Assembly (NCBI RefSeq): GCF_023053635.1 | Contig: NC_086173.1 | Coordinates: forward strand, 144,989,197-145,053,196 | DNA: 64,000 nt | Source of the DNA: Elgaria multicarinata webbii | Lineage: Eukaryota > Chordata > Lepidosauria > Squamata > Anguidae | Reading direction: 5' to 3' | Part shown: positions 22,420-33,730 of the stretch, piece by piece | How the letters are laid out: every line of letters starts with the position of its first letter | How positions within the stretch are numbered: position 1 is the stretch's first letter | Notes under the pieces: generated by a model | Seen by the model: only the letters and a program-made list of their open reading frames with translations | Told to the model about the DNA's origin: nothing | Databases searched by the model: none | Made by a program: the position numbers and the translations under genes

Positions 22420-22530
22420 GGTGTAATCCTATGCATGTTTAGACAGACAAAGGTCCTATAACATGGCTGGATGGGGAATGCTGGGTGTTGTAGGGCCATT
22501 TTCTGTCTAAACATGCATAGGATTTCACCC
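22420..22530. mobile_element. Small palindromic MITE (atcctatgcatgtttag)
   Basis: gtgtaatcctatgcatg at the left is mirrored by catgcataggatttcacc at the right. About 110 bases. Confidence 0.7.
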
Positions 22531-22653
22531 TGGTGTGTTTGAAATGATGCCCTTGGCCAAATCCAAGCAATTTACATTTAGGAGAAATGGCAACATAGAC
22601 AATATACCAAGTTCCTGGTATCTGACAAAACGTACCCCAAAATAGATACTTAC

Positions 22654-22739
22654 CCAGCGAGATCACATTCTCGTAGTTTTCCTGCATGATGTCGATAACA
22701 GGGCGCTTCTTTGAAGACTGGGTGCTTTCCTGCCAGTCC
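22654..22739 (-). CDS. Gene A short KRAB-like exon
   Basis: An 86-base exon between tcatttcag|ggactgg and ctcgctgg|gtaagt. It encodes DWQESTQSSKKRPVIDIM and then QENYENVISL. The ending corresponds to the last part of a KRAB A box (normally ...DVMLENYRNLVSLG), the surface used to recruit TRIM28/KAP1. The first half of a classical A box (VTFEDVAV...EEW) is missing, so KAP1 binding is doubtful. The 3' phase 1 matches the 25-codon exon. The gene C counterpart, four codons shorter in frame, shares MQENYENVISL with six synonymous and no amino-acid differences. The upstream exon with the start codon was not found. Confidence 0.75.
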
Positions 22740-22839
22740 CTGAAATGACAAGTGTCCTCCACAATGAACCAGGTGTCAGGACTGAGGAAGCAGAGGCGAT
22801 AGTGGAGTTCCTCTAAGACAGTGTTCCTCTACTTGGCAT

Positions 22840-23300
22840 CCATTGGTGCCATGGAGATGTGCCATGGTGCCTGCAAGGCTTGTTCCCCCCTCCACCTTCA
22901 AAAGAAAAACAATGTACTTTAAAGTCGAAGCCAATGTCAATGTTTGGCATTGAATTTTAGGGAACTCAAGATGGCGGGTGCCCATTGCATATTGGGGCTA
23001 AGGAGCAGCTGGGCTTCCTCCCATAAATAACTGGCAACAGCAGCAAGCTGCAGCTCCACTTTTCAAACTGCTATCCATCAAAACTACTCCTTGAAGTTAT
23101 AGCTTGGGTATTTAAGTGCATTTCCCTCCCCTTAAATAATAGCCAGGAAACAGCATGCACAGCAGACATTTTGTGACTAGCCATGTCCCCTGGAGAAGCC
23201 ATTTTGTGGCAGCACTCACAATATTCTCTCAACATTCCAAATCTGCGGCAGGACCCAAACATTTGGGGCCCTCTATTCTACTGGAGACTATGTAGGAGAG
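22840..23300. other. Gene A upstream region, no gene recognised
   Basis: Noncoding by appearance, with decayed repeat fragments including gccatggtgcctgcaaggc near 22860. No exon with convincing splice sites and KRAB-like content. Confidence 0.35.
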
Positions 23301-23304
23301 GGAG

Positions 23305-23640
23305 ACGAGGAGGCAGAGTCATGTCATAATACGAGAAGTACTTCTTCACACAGAGCATAGTTAACCAATGGAATTTGCTACCACAAGATATAGTGATGGC
23401 CACCCATTTGGATGGCTTTAAAAGATCAATTCCTGGAGAAGGCCATCAATGGCTACTAGCCCTGATAGCTATATGCTACCCCCAGTAGAAGAGGCAGTAA
23501 CTCTACATACACCAGCTGCTGGGAAGCGTGGATGGGACGCTGCTGCTGCACTCAGGTCCTGCTTGTGGGTTCGTGGCCAGTGGCTGGTTGGCCACTGTGT
23601 GAATAGAATTGCCCTTCTTATGTTCTTATGAGAGCTCAAA
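23305..23640 (+). mobile_element. CR1-type LINE 3' end
   Basis: The 'agtacttcttcacacagagc' segment, then 'tggaatttgctaccacaaga' and a 3' end 'atgttcttatg', match the other CR1 ends in this window. It is 5'-truncated. Confidence 0.8.
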
Positions 23641-24235
23641 TCCCAAAGTTTGGCACTTCCTGTAAGCTGCCCAGTGCTGGAAGGAGCCGGTCATATGTGC
23701 GCCCTTGTGTGTGCAACTTGATTGCCAGCTATGAGCACTTAAGTCTTTGATAACAGCAGTGAACACAGCACAAGGGCCTTTCCCTAACCAGATTTCACAT
23801 TGGATAACAAGCTGTGTCTATGACAGACAAGAGTAAAGGACGTTTCAGTATAGCGGCATCTTGAGCACCAGTACGACTGTCTCAGCATACCCAATGAACT
23901 ACACAGGGCCAATGACCACCACTGGTCCCAGTCAGCCAAATTAGCAGAGTAAAAGCAGGAGGAACATTCACAGTGCACATGGTACCACCACCACCTGCTT
24001 TAGTGCAACAGGAATGGACCAGCCCTGAAAGAACCTGGAGGAGTCTTCTGGAGGAGTCCTGATGCACCCAGAAAGTCTTTCTTGATATGCTTCTGGGACC
24101 CAGTGCATTAACATCCGTTTTCTGAGGAGCCAGTCAAGTCAGCAAGGTGGGTCTTCGTTTGGCTCAGGACAGGTCACACTTGGGGCACTCAGTAACATTG
24201 CAGGCACTAGATTCAGAACAGACAAAATTTAATTC

Positions 24236-24257
24236 TTCTTCTTCTTCTTCTTCTTCT
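24236..24257. repeat. (TTC)n microsatellite
   Basis: Seven units of TTC. Confidence 0.9.
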
Positions 24258-24269
24258 TTACACACTGCA

Positions 24270-24570
24270 TCAATCACTTGCGGAATTCACTGCCATAAGA
24301 TGTGGTGACTCAGACAGGAGCTTAAAAGGCTTTCAATAGGCTTTGGGCAAAGAGGAACCCATCCATGACTAATTCTCATGACGGCTGTATAGAACTTCCA
24401 TAGCTAGGGGCAGCATATTTCTGAATAGCAGTTGCTGGAGATGCAGAACAGGGAAAAGGTTCTTGCCTTGATGACCTGCTGATGCCAAAGGCGTTTGGCT
24501 GGCCACTCAGGGATGGAGGACTAGCTAGATCAGTGGTCTGATCCGGCAGGGCGCTTTCCTCATATGCTTA
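24270..24570 (+). mobile_element. CR1-type LINE 3' end, old
   Basis: Decayed match: ggaattcactgccataaga, ggctggccactc, gatcagtggtctgatccgg. Confidence 0.6.
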
Positions 24571-24779
24571 AGCAAGTAACATTGAATTCAGTGGGGCTTA
24601 CTCCAAAGTAAGTTGGCAGAGGAAGGATTACAGTCCGGGTCATCCCCTCCCTCCTATTGATCCTCCTGCTCCTTTGAGTCTCTCCCCTTCTTCCTCCCGA
24701 GAGAGTGGGGTTTTCTGCTCTCTTATTTACCCTTCTCTTTCATTCCCCTGGAGTTTCCAGCTCTTCAGGAGTTAATGGC

Positions 24780-25110
24780 TAGGGAGTCCGGAGTTGCCTC
24801 CTCCTCCTCCCTTGAGGCGGCGTAGTGCCGATGCTTGCAGCCGGATCTAGCCCGCCCCACCCTTGACCAGGGGCAGCTGGGCTAGAGGGGCGTCCCCTTG
24901 GGGGAGTTTCCGCTGCTCTATGAGGGGCGGGAAGGAGGGGGGACGCCCAGGTCACTATGGATTCAGCTGCAGCAGCAGCAGCAGCCTCCTGACCCAGGAA
25001 GCTCAACCCCGGATATATCCGGCAAAAAGGAGCAAAAAAAGACAGCAGCCCCCTCTGCGGAGAAGCGGCAGCCGGAGCCCTCTGCTGGCTCCCTAGAAAT
25101 TCCCGGCTTA
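24780..25110. promoter_or_regulatory. CpG-rich candidate promoter of gene A
   Basis: A non-repetitive GC-rich stretch with many CpG, GC-box-like gggcggg and a (CAG)n run. It lies about 2.1 kb upstream of the first gene A exon found, the same spacing as the CpG-rich stretch before gene C. No TATA box or transcription start can be shown. Open frames across it lack support. Confidence 0.4.
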
Positions 25111-25130
25111 GCCACATGGTTCTATAAAGC

Positions 25131-25246
25131 AGCGGTCCCCAGACACTGTGGGATTATCACTCCCATCATTCTCAGCCAGCGTGGCCAAGGGTCAGAGAAG
25201 GTGGACGCTGTAGTCCAACAACATCTGGAGAACCACAGTTAGGGAC
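25131..25246. mobile_element. Palindromic hAT-like repeat (actcccatcatt type)
   Basis: Begins gcagcggtccccag and closes with ttagggaccactgc. Internal arms 'cactcccatcatt' and 'gtagtccaacaacatctgg' pair. Related decayed copies lie at about 11040, 16300, 18965, 27790, 30535, 32435, 49108, 54800, 55325 and 58040. Confidence 0.65.
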
Positions 25247-25428
25247 CACTGCTAAACCGTATCCTGCCCCAACCTGGTGCTCGCCAGATGCGGCAGGACC
25301 ACACACCCCATTATCCCCTGCTTAATGCAGGAATGACAATGCCGGATGTAACTACAGGATCCTTGTCCAGCCTCTGCCCCCAGTAAAGGAGAGCCCACCC
25401 ATCTGTCACACTGTTGGACAACTCTTAC

Positions 25429-25599
25429 CTTTAGGAAGTTTCTCCTGATCTCGAGCCAAAAATTGCTTCCCTGCTACTCCCACCCATTGGTTGCAGTCCT
25501 GCCTCTTGAGCAACATAGGATAAGGTGCTTTCAGATAAAGTGATCCTAGTTCTAACAGCCAGAAGCCGTTGTGTAACTGATCCCTTTTTTCTTCTTCTT
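25429..25599 (-). CDS. Possible orphan exon, 57 codons, phase 1-1
   Basis: A stretch open between a pyrimidine-rich acceptor ttccttcctgcag|aagaag and a donor cctaaag|gtaaga, with phase 1 at both ends like the zinc-finger gene exons here. It starts EEEEKRDQLHNGFWLLELGS. I recognise no domain. It lies upstream of the gene A promoter candidate, so it would belong to another transcript or to a longer gene A 5' end. It could easily be chance. Confidence 0.25.
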
Positions 25600-25739
25600 C
25601 TGCAGGAAGGAAAAAGACAGAAGAAGCAGTGAGGAAATGCAAGAGGGTTATGAGTTAAAGATGACATTGTCTGGATCCCCCAACCCCAAATACTGTGTAT
25701 GAGGCAGGGCATTTGATGATGTGATAAAAACCTGGCCTA

Positions 25740-25870
25740 GAAGCACCCCAGTCAAGTCTCCATCTTTGTGACATCCCTTCAGAATATCATGTTTCTCCAC
25801 AATCTTCTTTTCTCCAGGCTAAACATATCCAGCTGTTTCAGTCATTTCTCGTAGGACTTGGTTGTGTAAA
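25740..25870 (-). mobile_element. CR1-type LINE fragment
   Basis: 'tctccaggctaaacatatcc agctgtttca' is the antisense of the CR1 ...SLEKRR-type coding end. Confidence 0.6.
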
Positions 25871-26139
25871 GAAGATAGATTCCCTCTGACCCACCCCACA
25901 GATATTTAAATTGCAGGTGCTATGATTGAACTATCATTGCCCCAGTACACATGTGTGTTTTTCTACCCAGCTATGGTAAGGTTACCAACTGACCAAAAAC
26001 AACATCACATTCCCTTGAACGGCAGTGTGATCTGCACAAATCAGCAAAAGCATTTCACAGCAGATAAAAGCACTGCTACAGGACCAAATGTTGGCAACTC
26101 CTGCACTATGGTCCAAAAGGATTTGCAAGGTTCTAAAAG

Positions 26140-26435
26140 ACGAATGAAGCTAGCAGGAAGAGACACCCTTCATCCCAGAGTGCAGGATACGGAATAATGG
26201 GTTCAAGTTACAGGAAGCCAGATTCCAGCTGGACATCAGGAAAAACTTCCTGACTGTTGGAGCAGTACGACAATGGAACCAATGACTCAGGGAGGTTGTG
26301 GACTCTCCACACAAGAGACGTTTAAGAGGCAGCTGGACAGCCATCTGTCAGGGATGCTTTAAGGTGGATTCCTTCATTGAGCAGGGGGTTGGACTTGATG
26401 GCCTTATAGCCCCCTTCTGACTCTACTATGATTCT
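26140..26435 (+). mobile_element. CR1-type LINE 3' end (second subfamily)
   Basis: Coding trace of '[12 protein letters not shown]' (ggacatcaggaaaaacttcc) and the 3' end 'gattcctt(c/g)cattgagcag' with 'ggacttgatggcctt'. Same subfamily as 38180, 56985 and 63363. Confidence 0.85.
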
Positions 26436-26439
26436 AATT

Positions 26440-27240
26440 GTGAATCCCAAGACAGATTTCCCTCTGCCCTGCATTGGCTTTTCTATCTTTTAGAAGGGGT
26501 GTTGGTATGGTTGCCTGCTTATTTATTGGCTGTGCTCCTGTGCCTTTAATAGCAGTCTGACATGCCTAAATTGCACAGGTGAAGCTTTTCCAATTATAAA
26601 GTGAGGGAGATACTTCACTCTAATAATTTCTGCGTGTCATGCAGCAGCTGTTTAAGGAACAGCAGCTCCACAAGGTGGCAGGACTGGGCATTTTCCAGGA
26701 TTCCAAGACTAGCAGTAAAATAAATCTCTCTGTGGCTATTATGTGCTGGTGCGACTTAGTGAGCTGGCACATTTTATTTATTTATTATTACATTCATATC
26801 CCACTTTTTTTTTCTTTTGCAAGGAATTTAAGGCTGCCCACATGGTCCTCCTCCTCTCGATTTATCCTCACAACATCCCTGCGAGATAAATTAGCCTGAG
26901 AGTCAGTGACTTCTGATAATCATGCCTACGTTTGCATTATTAGATATGTTCTGAACTTGAATTTTATCTGGTTCGACTGCTGCTTTTGTTATAACTGCTG
27001 TGAATTTTAATTGATTGTTGCTTTATATTTTTATACTGGAAGCTGATTTGGGAACTTTGCATTGACAAAGCAGTCAAAGGGGGTTAATATGTTTTCACTG
27101 GACTCAACTGATTCTTTCAAGAAAGGCATCTTCAAATATCTCAATCTATGCGTTCCCATTCTTGATCTGTGGCAGAATATTCTTACTTTGTCATGGTGCA
27201 CAATGAGACATCTGGTTTATTAGGGCTGAGACAGATGATC
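26440..27240. other. Intergenic, with a decayed dispersed repeat
   Basis: Between genes A and B. The stretch 26770-26900 (cctcctctcgatttatcctc) matches the repeat at 47085-47240 and 62870-63060. The rest is AT-rich and noncoding. Confidence 0.45.
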
Positions 27241-27245
27241 TGTCA

Positions 27246-27524
27246 GTGGCCCTGTTCAGACAATACGCTAAACCATGATATTTAAGTGTTTTGAGCTAAA
27301 CATTGACCCTGTTCAGATGACACACTAAGCCAAAGTGGTTAAATGTTTGAGCTAAACATTATGGCTTAGCGTGTCGTGTGAACCATGACTTAGCATGTCG
27401 TGTGAATTATTCCTAACCATGGTGACTTCATAACTATGGTTTAAACACACTCACTAACCATTTGCTGCAAAAGGGTTAGCGGACTAGCCATGGCTTAGTG
27501 TGTTGTCTGAACAAGCCCAGTATA
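27246..27524. mobile_element. TIR element, gttcagacaatacgctaa family (copy 1)
   Basis: Ends ccctgttcagacaatacgct and gtgttgtctgaacaagccc are inverted. The interior includes 'aaaccatttgctgcaaaagg'. The copy at 39908-40123 is in the opposite orientation. Confidence 0.75.
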
Positions 27525-27956
27525 AGCCTCAGCTGCATTTTCCCATTAGAACAATAATCCAAAATATTTGGATTATTTTCTTTGTATTCTCTTTGTATAC
27601 AGCTATCGTTTGTCCCCCACTCCCAAATCTCTGGTACTCTCAAGCACAGGTGGACAGCACAGCGGTTACTGGTGGAAGTTTTATGACCCCTTTTTCACAG
27701 AGATACACAAAGACTTTAATCACCAGGTCATTCATCCTTGCAGAAAGATAGTGGGGAGGAATTACTTCAAGAGTTCTTAATTTACTCACAGAAGGGCTGG
27801 GGAACTTGAGGCCCTCCAGATATTGATGAACGACTATTGCCATCTGCCACCATTGGACAGGGGGGCAGGAGCTGATGAGAACTGGAGTCCAGCAACATCT
27901 AGAGAGCTACATGTTCTCCTGCCCTGCTTTACTTCTGGGCCACTATTTGAGTTATA

Positions 27957-28125
27957 GGTAGGGCTGTGCACGCCCTCCCCGAACCACTTCGGATCTGGCC
28001 CGAACCACTTCGGGCCGATCCGGACCTCCCCCAATCCGCTCCGGAACCGGGCTTAGGAGGTCCAGATCGGCTCGCTCCGCTTCGGATCCGGGGATCCGTA
28101 ACGGAGTGGAGCACACCTCTAGTTA
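27957..28125. mobile_element. GC-rich palindromic repeat (agggctgtgcacg type)
   Basis: A CpG-rich block of 'cggatcc' and 'cttcgg' words reading both ways, starting gtagggctgtgcacgcc and ending gagtggagcacacctct. Typical of a reptile MITE; no coding sequence. Confidence 0.55.
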
Positions 28126-29299
28126 TAGGGGCAGGCTTCCTTAATATGAGCATAGCTTTGCAGTCAATGCAGTTTGAAGCCAGGGGAGATTAGTAGGCCA
28201 AAGGATAGAGTTATACACCTGCCCCCTATTCTGGGGCAGCCCCCCCTCAGGGGAAAGGAGTAGACAGACCCTTCTCTCAGAGGGCTATAGGGGTGCACCA
28301 TGGCAGGGACGCAGCTTTACTCAGATGGAGCAGGCATGATGTGTCCAACTCAACAGTTCGTTACATTTGCTTAAAAGCTTCGCTGTGTCAAACTAAGGGC
28401 TATCCCAACCTTTGGAAAGCCAGGTCTGTTTACTAATCCTGTCATAAAGGAGAGCCCAGAGTCTTAACCCCAAGATCATCCCTCCTTCGTGTTTCCAGAG
28501 AAAATGTATGAGAAAAAACCCAGCACTCAACATATAACAAGATTGATTTTTTAATTTTTTATTCCCCTAGTCTATTTTATTCACAACACACATACACACA
28601 CGCACACACAAATTCCTGCTCACTTCAGACACGGCTGGATCAGAAAGGCAGCCATCTTTTGACCACCACATTCTGGTTAAACCACCACAGGCTTTAACTT
28701 CAGGAGTCACTGCTTCTCTGGATGATGGCTGCAGTGTGCAAGCAGTTCTCTACATGTGGGGTGTATCTCTCTTAAGAAAAGCCACTCCAGTTCCTAACCT
28801 CTTTTGAAAGGAAGGTCCATCTCCGTCCTGAACATGGTGGGCATCTATCTAAGCTGGGCTCTTGGGTGAGGCTGTAAAACTCGCTACAGGGGACTTCCAT
28901 TCCCCCCACCCCACCTGCTGCCATCCTAGCTCTGCTCTCATCACCCATTTCACCAGTCATGGGGGTGCAAAGGAACATTTTGAAGAGCGGCTCCTGAACC
29001 ACTTCTTGGTCAATTTGTAAGTGGTGGAGGAGTATGTCTTGTGGTTGCTAGGAAACAGCAAAGTGCTCCCTCCTTCTTCCCTTCATTTGCCTTAACAGTA
29101 ACCAAGTAAGAGGAGGTGAATCAAAACACAAAGGCGCTTCCAAGAAGGTGTGGCCCAGGAAGGAGGGAATGGGAAAGAGCAGGGAATGGGCTTGGTTCAG
29201 AGCGATCAAGTGTATAGGGTTGACCCTCCTTGGGAATACCAGAGCCTTCCCCAAGCTGGTGACCACCAGATGTTTTGGACTACAACTCCCTATGTGCCA
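28126..29299. other. Intergenic, nothing recognised
   Basis: Noncoding by appearance, with a CA-rich patch near 28590-28610. No exon with supporting splice context was found. Confidence 0.4.
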
Positions 29300-29490
29300 C
29301 CTCCAGTATCAGAGGCAGGAAGCCTGTATACATCAGTGGCTGGGGAACATGGGTGGGAGGGTGCTGTTGCACCGTGTCCTGCTTAAAGGTCCCTGGCCAA
29401 CAGCTGGTTGGCCACTGTGGGAACAGAACGCTGGACTAGTTGGACCCTTGGTCTGATCCAGCAGGGCTCTTCTTATGTTCTTAGGTCTAA
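29300..29490 (+). mobile_element. CR1-type LINE 3' end
   Basis: ctggggaacatgggtgggag, then ggttggccactgtgg and gatccagcagggctctt with the terminal 'atgttctta'. Confidence 0.8.
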
Positions 29491-29654
29491 AAATCTGGAC
29501 AGCACCAGGTTGGGGAAGGCTGGAATAGCAAGTATGTTTTCTTTTCGTGTGCTGGATTGCTCCTTGGAAACCAGAGATGGACATTGTAAATCGGATTATC
29601 TGGGTGGGGTGTTTTTGTTTTTTGTTTTTTTGAAGCAGACCCTCTATTCAGTGG

Positions 29655-29872
29655 AAGCTGGTGGCTACAATGTTGGTGGGACTGTAGATCCATTCTGGGT
29701 TTCAGTCAGAGCCAGCCAGAACTCTAAAGGAGCCATCCAAGGTGCTGAACCTATCTTGGGATTGTGTTTCAGTGCCTTGGATAGTTCTTTCAGAGTTCTG
29801 TCTGGTTCTGAGTGAAACCCAGAATGGACCCAAATCCCCACCAAAATCAGAGCCACCACCCTCCGCTGCCTC
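29655..29872. repeat. Foldback repeat with about 90-base arms
   Basis: The left arm from ggtggctacaatgttggtgg to caaggtgctgaa pairs with the right arm ttcagtgccttgg to atcagagccacc across a loop of about 25 bases. Each arm contains ccattctgggtttca or its complement. Probably a MITE. Confidence 0.8.
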
Positions 29873-30686
29873 TACCTGTCCCTCTAACAGCAGTTTGAGG
29901 TGCACTGATCAGCAGTAATAATAATTGACTGGCTGCTATGAAATGACTTCCCGTGGCCGATTTCTGATTATTAAACTTCTATTCAAGGGAGAAGAGGAGC
30001 AGGACAGGTTAGGTTTCCCCCCTCCCCCTCTAACAATGAGATCTAAGTTAGGCATTTAACACTGGCCTTTGGCTTCCTGATTTGGGCACCCAAAATACAC
30101 AAGTACTGTACATACAATTTCAACGAGCCTTGGAACATGGACTCCGAGGGCTTGGCTGGGGTGTTTTGAGATCAAAGCGCTTTCAGGAAAATGTGGTCAT
30201 TCTGGTGCAGGCAGGTAAGCCACATGACAACAAAAGAGGCTGGAAGGGAAACATGAAGTGGCAGAGAAAGGAAAGGGGGGGGGGAATGCGGATATTCCCT
30301 AAGAGGGGAAACAGGTTCTGAACAGGCCCCATGTGAAATCAGTGTGCGGATGCAGGAGATGCACAAGCCACCCATTGAAGGCAAGCCAGGGTCGCTTGTG
30401 AAAGTGGCCTTTGTTCAGCTCATCCCGTATACCGAAAATTACCCAGATGGCTTTGCAGAGAGACTTTTCCTTTTACACTTGCCAGATCGGAGGCACTGAC
30501 TGGAACTGCTGAGTACAGCCTTACCCAACCAGGCACACTTCAGGTGTGTGGGACTTCATCTCCCATCATCCTCCATGGGGAAGATGGGAGTTGCAGTTCC
30601 ACACATCTGGAAAACAGCAAGTTGAGAAAGGCTGTGCTAAGCACTCTCAGTGGGCCTACTTTGTCTTTATGAAGGGGTAAGGTTAT
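29873..30686. other. Intergenic, nothing beyond a decayed palindromic repeat
   Basis: Holds one copy of the 'cttcatctcccatcatcc' palindrome at 30535-30632. Otherwise nothing is recognised. Confidence 0.4.
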
Positions 30687-31566
30687 AGGGTGACCTTATG
30701 GAAAGGAGGACAGGGCTCCTGTATCTTTAACAGTTGTATAGAAAAGGGAATTTCAGCAGGTGTCATTAGTATGCCTGCAGCACCTGGTGAAATTCCCTTT
30801 TCTAAGCAACTGTTAAAGATACAGGAGAGCTAGAAAAAGTGCAGAAAAGGGCAACTAAAATGATGAAGGGGCTGGAGCATCTCCCCTACGAGGGAAGGTT
30901 ACATCAACTGGGATTGTTTAGCTTGGAGGAGACTAAGGGGAGACATGTTAAAGGTGTACAAAATTATGCATGGTATGGAGAATGTGGATAGGGAGACATT
31001 TTTCTCCCTCTCTCAAAATACTAGAACCTGGGGTCATCCCATGAAGCTGATTGGTGGGAGATCCAGGACAAATAAAAGGAAGTACTTTTTCACACAGCGC
31101 ATAGTTAAATTATGGAACTCACTACCACAAGATGTAGTGATGGCCACCAATTTGGATGGCTTTAAAAGGGGGTTGGATAAATTCCTGGAGGCGAAGGCTA
31201 TCAATGGCAACCAGCCCTGATGGTTGTGTGCTATCTCCAGTATTTGAGGCAATAAGCCTGTGTGCACCAGTTGCTGGGGAACATGGGTGGGAGGGTGCTG
31301 TTGCTTTGTTGGTCCCTGGCCGATGGCTGGTTGGCCACTGTGTGAACAGAGTGCTGGACTAGATGGACCCTTAGTCTGATCCAGCATGGCACTTCTTATG
31401 TTCTTATGGTCACTGTAGTATAGCTCTTGCAGCTTTAACTGTTGCAATGAAGAGAGCATTTCACCAGGTGCTGCATGCATACAAATGACACCTGCTGAAA
31501 TTCCCTTTTCAATATGACTATTAAAGATACAGGAGCCCTGTCCCCCTTTCTATTTGGTCACCCTAG
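30687..31566. mobile_element. Palindromic MITE (agggtgacc family, copy 2) split by a CR1
   Basis: The left part starts agggtgaccttatggaaagg at 30687 and stops near 30829. The right part resumes near 31408 and ends ggtcaccct at 31566. The interruption is a CR1 end, so this MITE copy is older than that CR1. Confidence 0.75.
30829..31408 (+). mobile_element. CR1-type LINE 3' end inside a MITE
   Basis: Starts at agctagaaaaagtgcag. It encodes traces of [20 protein letters not shown], the SQNTRTWGHPMKLIGGR segment and VKLWNSLPQDVVMATNLDGF, and ends with cttatgttcttatgg. One coding frame is broken near the SLEETK trace. Confidence 0.9.
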
Positions 31567-33090
31567 TAAGGTAGGAATCTGCTTCCGCTGCTCCGGTGGG
31601 ATTGTTTGCGTGGGATGTGAGAAAAGATCCTATACCTTCTATCGTAGGAATTGTCCTGCTCCACGTAACATCTGATCCCGTGATACTACACCATTGTGCT
31701 CTACTTCTCTGCTATTTAATCTACCCACCTAATCTATTACCTACCTCACAGCCCAATCCAAAGTCCATTTAAAAAGACTCAAAATTGCTTCAAATTATGC
31801 CCTCTGGTTGAGGGCTACAGCTCAGTGGCAGACCAAACGTGTCTTCCCAGTTAGAAGGTTCCAGATTCAATCACAAGCTTTTCCTATTCAAAGGATATTA
31901 GTAACAGGGCTTAGAAAGACTCCACAGAACTTCTGCCCATCAGAGTAAACAATACCTGGAAAGATGGATCCTTGATCTATCTCAGCTTCACACACCATCT
32001 TTGGCTATTTTTATCCCATCTTCCTGACCATCGTCCCACCAGGAAGGCTAATTATACACTGAACCAAATCAAGTGGTGAAGCTGGACTGTGTTATTTTGA
32101 GCTGCAGGGGAAGGATCTGCCTATAGAAAACTAGCATGTCAGGGAGGAGTTCCGCCAAGTTCCCCCTCCCCCATGTGCTAATTTTCTATGTGCAGGACCT
32201 TTTTATCAATGGAGAAGTATTCAGATATGCAACTTCTTGTTTGTAGCCTGAAGTGGCACAAGCCAGGAAAACATTGACCACTTTCTGCTGATTGTGTAAA
32301 CTAGCCCTATAAATCTGTGAGAGCAACATCTTTTTACATGCAGATAGGCAGGGCCGTCTTGAAATCAAGCAGGAAGAACGACTAATGCAATGTTTGCAAT
32401 GGCGGTTTAGAGGTTTGTCTGGAATTGCTATGGCAGCCATCGCCAACTTGGTGACCTCCAAATGTGCTGGACTACAACTCCCAGCATGCTCCATGCACCA
32501 AGTTGAAGAAGGCAGCTCTATGGAATGACTCTGAGTCTACACATGCAGCAGAATGCAGTGGCAGAATGGGGCTTTAGAAAATAGGTGGGGGGATACCACT
32601 TCTTCTTTTTTTACTGTTCCTCTGGTAAAAATTAGTCCCTGCAAATGGAAAACCAGCAGACCAGGAAGTGAATTGTGCCCCCTTGCATCAGGTCTGCCTG
32701 TCTCCCACTCTGTCACCATTGATTGCACCCAAAATTATCTTTGTTGCAAGAGGGCTGTGCAGGAGAACTTTCTGGATGACTACACCTCCACGTTCACTAG
32801 TGAAGGGTACAGGTGCCATCTGGATTTTCCATCCCAGGAACCAATATTTCTTGGACTAACCTTTGACAGCTCTGTCAGAAACAAAACATGACGTGGTAGG
32901 TTGGTCTAAAGTCTTGTTGGACCAACAGTATTTTGGGGCTATTGTGATCTAACACAGTTTCCCGTGGTCTCTCTCTAAAAGGCCTACTCCGACCCCTTTC
33001 TACAAGCAGGCTGAATGCTCCAAAGACTCATATATCATCATCCAAACCAGTTATAACAGTTAAGTGCCATTATGAAGGCTGGGAGTGATT
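31567..33090. other. Downstream of gene B, no gene recognised
   Basis: Mixed noncoding sequence with one decayed palindromic repeat at 32435-32510. Open frames at 32537-32891 on both strands have no domain or splice support. Confidence 0.4.
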
Positions 33091-33097
33091 ACCGCAA

Positions 33098-33103
33098 TTT
33101 TAT
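33098..33103 (-). terminator. Candidate polyadenylation signal of gene B
   Basis: AATAAA on the minus strand about 630 bases past the gene B stop. The sequence between is not repetitive and would be its 3' UTR. Confidence 0.45.
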
Positions 33104-33730
33104 TCTGACCACAGAATCTGAGTATCCTCAGCGAAGAACGCGCTTTCTCGGCCTGGTGTGCTGATGCACTCCCAGCCAATTCCAAAGCCCTTTGCTCTTC
33201 GGCAAGGATGCTTTGCTACTCAGAACGCAAGCCACGTGGACAGGGCCTCCCTCGGTGAGCTCAGCCTTCCCTGGAGAGCCGAAGAGATCAAAGCAGCCAT
33301 CTTGGAACCAAAGGAGAGGAGCAACAGAAGAAGGGGAAATGATATTTTAGGAATGATATTTGGGGCAAGGCCAGGAAGGTGCTGGTGTGAGAAACCTTTT
33401 GTGTTTGACACAATACTTTCTCCCACAGAACGAGCCTGATAAAAAGTTAGGTGAAGCTTTGCCTGCTATTATGGGAACCTAAATTAGTCTGGTGGGTTTG
33501 CATTTGACATCCTTTTTACCTCAGAAATCAAACGGGAATATTGGGCCAAAGAGCATATTTGGACAGTAACGGCCCCCAATGGACTTTGGATTGGACTCTT
33601 ACACCTGGGGAATTCTTCTCAGGAACACTGAAGGCCTGCCAAAGCCAGGGCGCGTCTCTACTACCCCTGCGCACCACCCCCGCCCCATGGAGCCCAGTGC
33701 TCTCTAGGATGGACGAGCCGGCCTGGCTCC

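Noticed and set aside
24779-25242. Ala- or Gln-run open frames around a CAG tract
   Set aside because: Different frames of one short (CAG)n run in a CpG-rich stretch, with no start or splice support.
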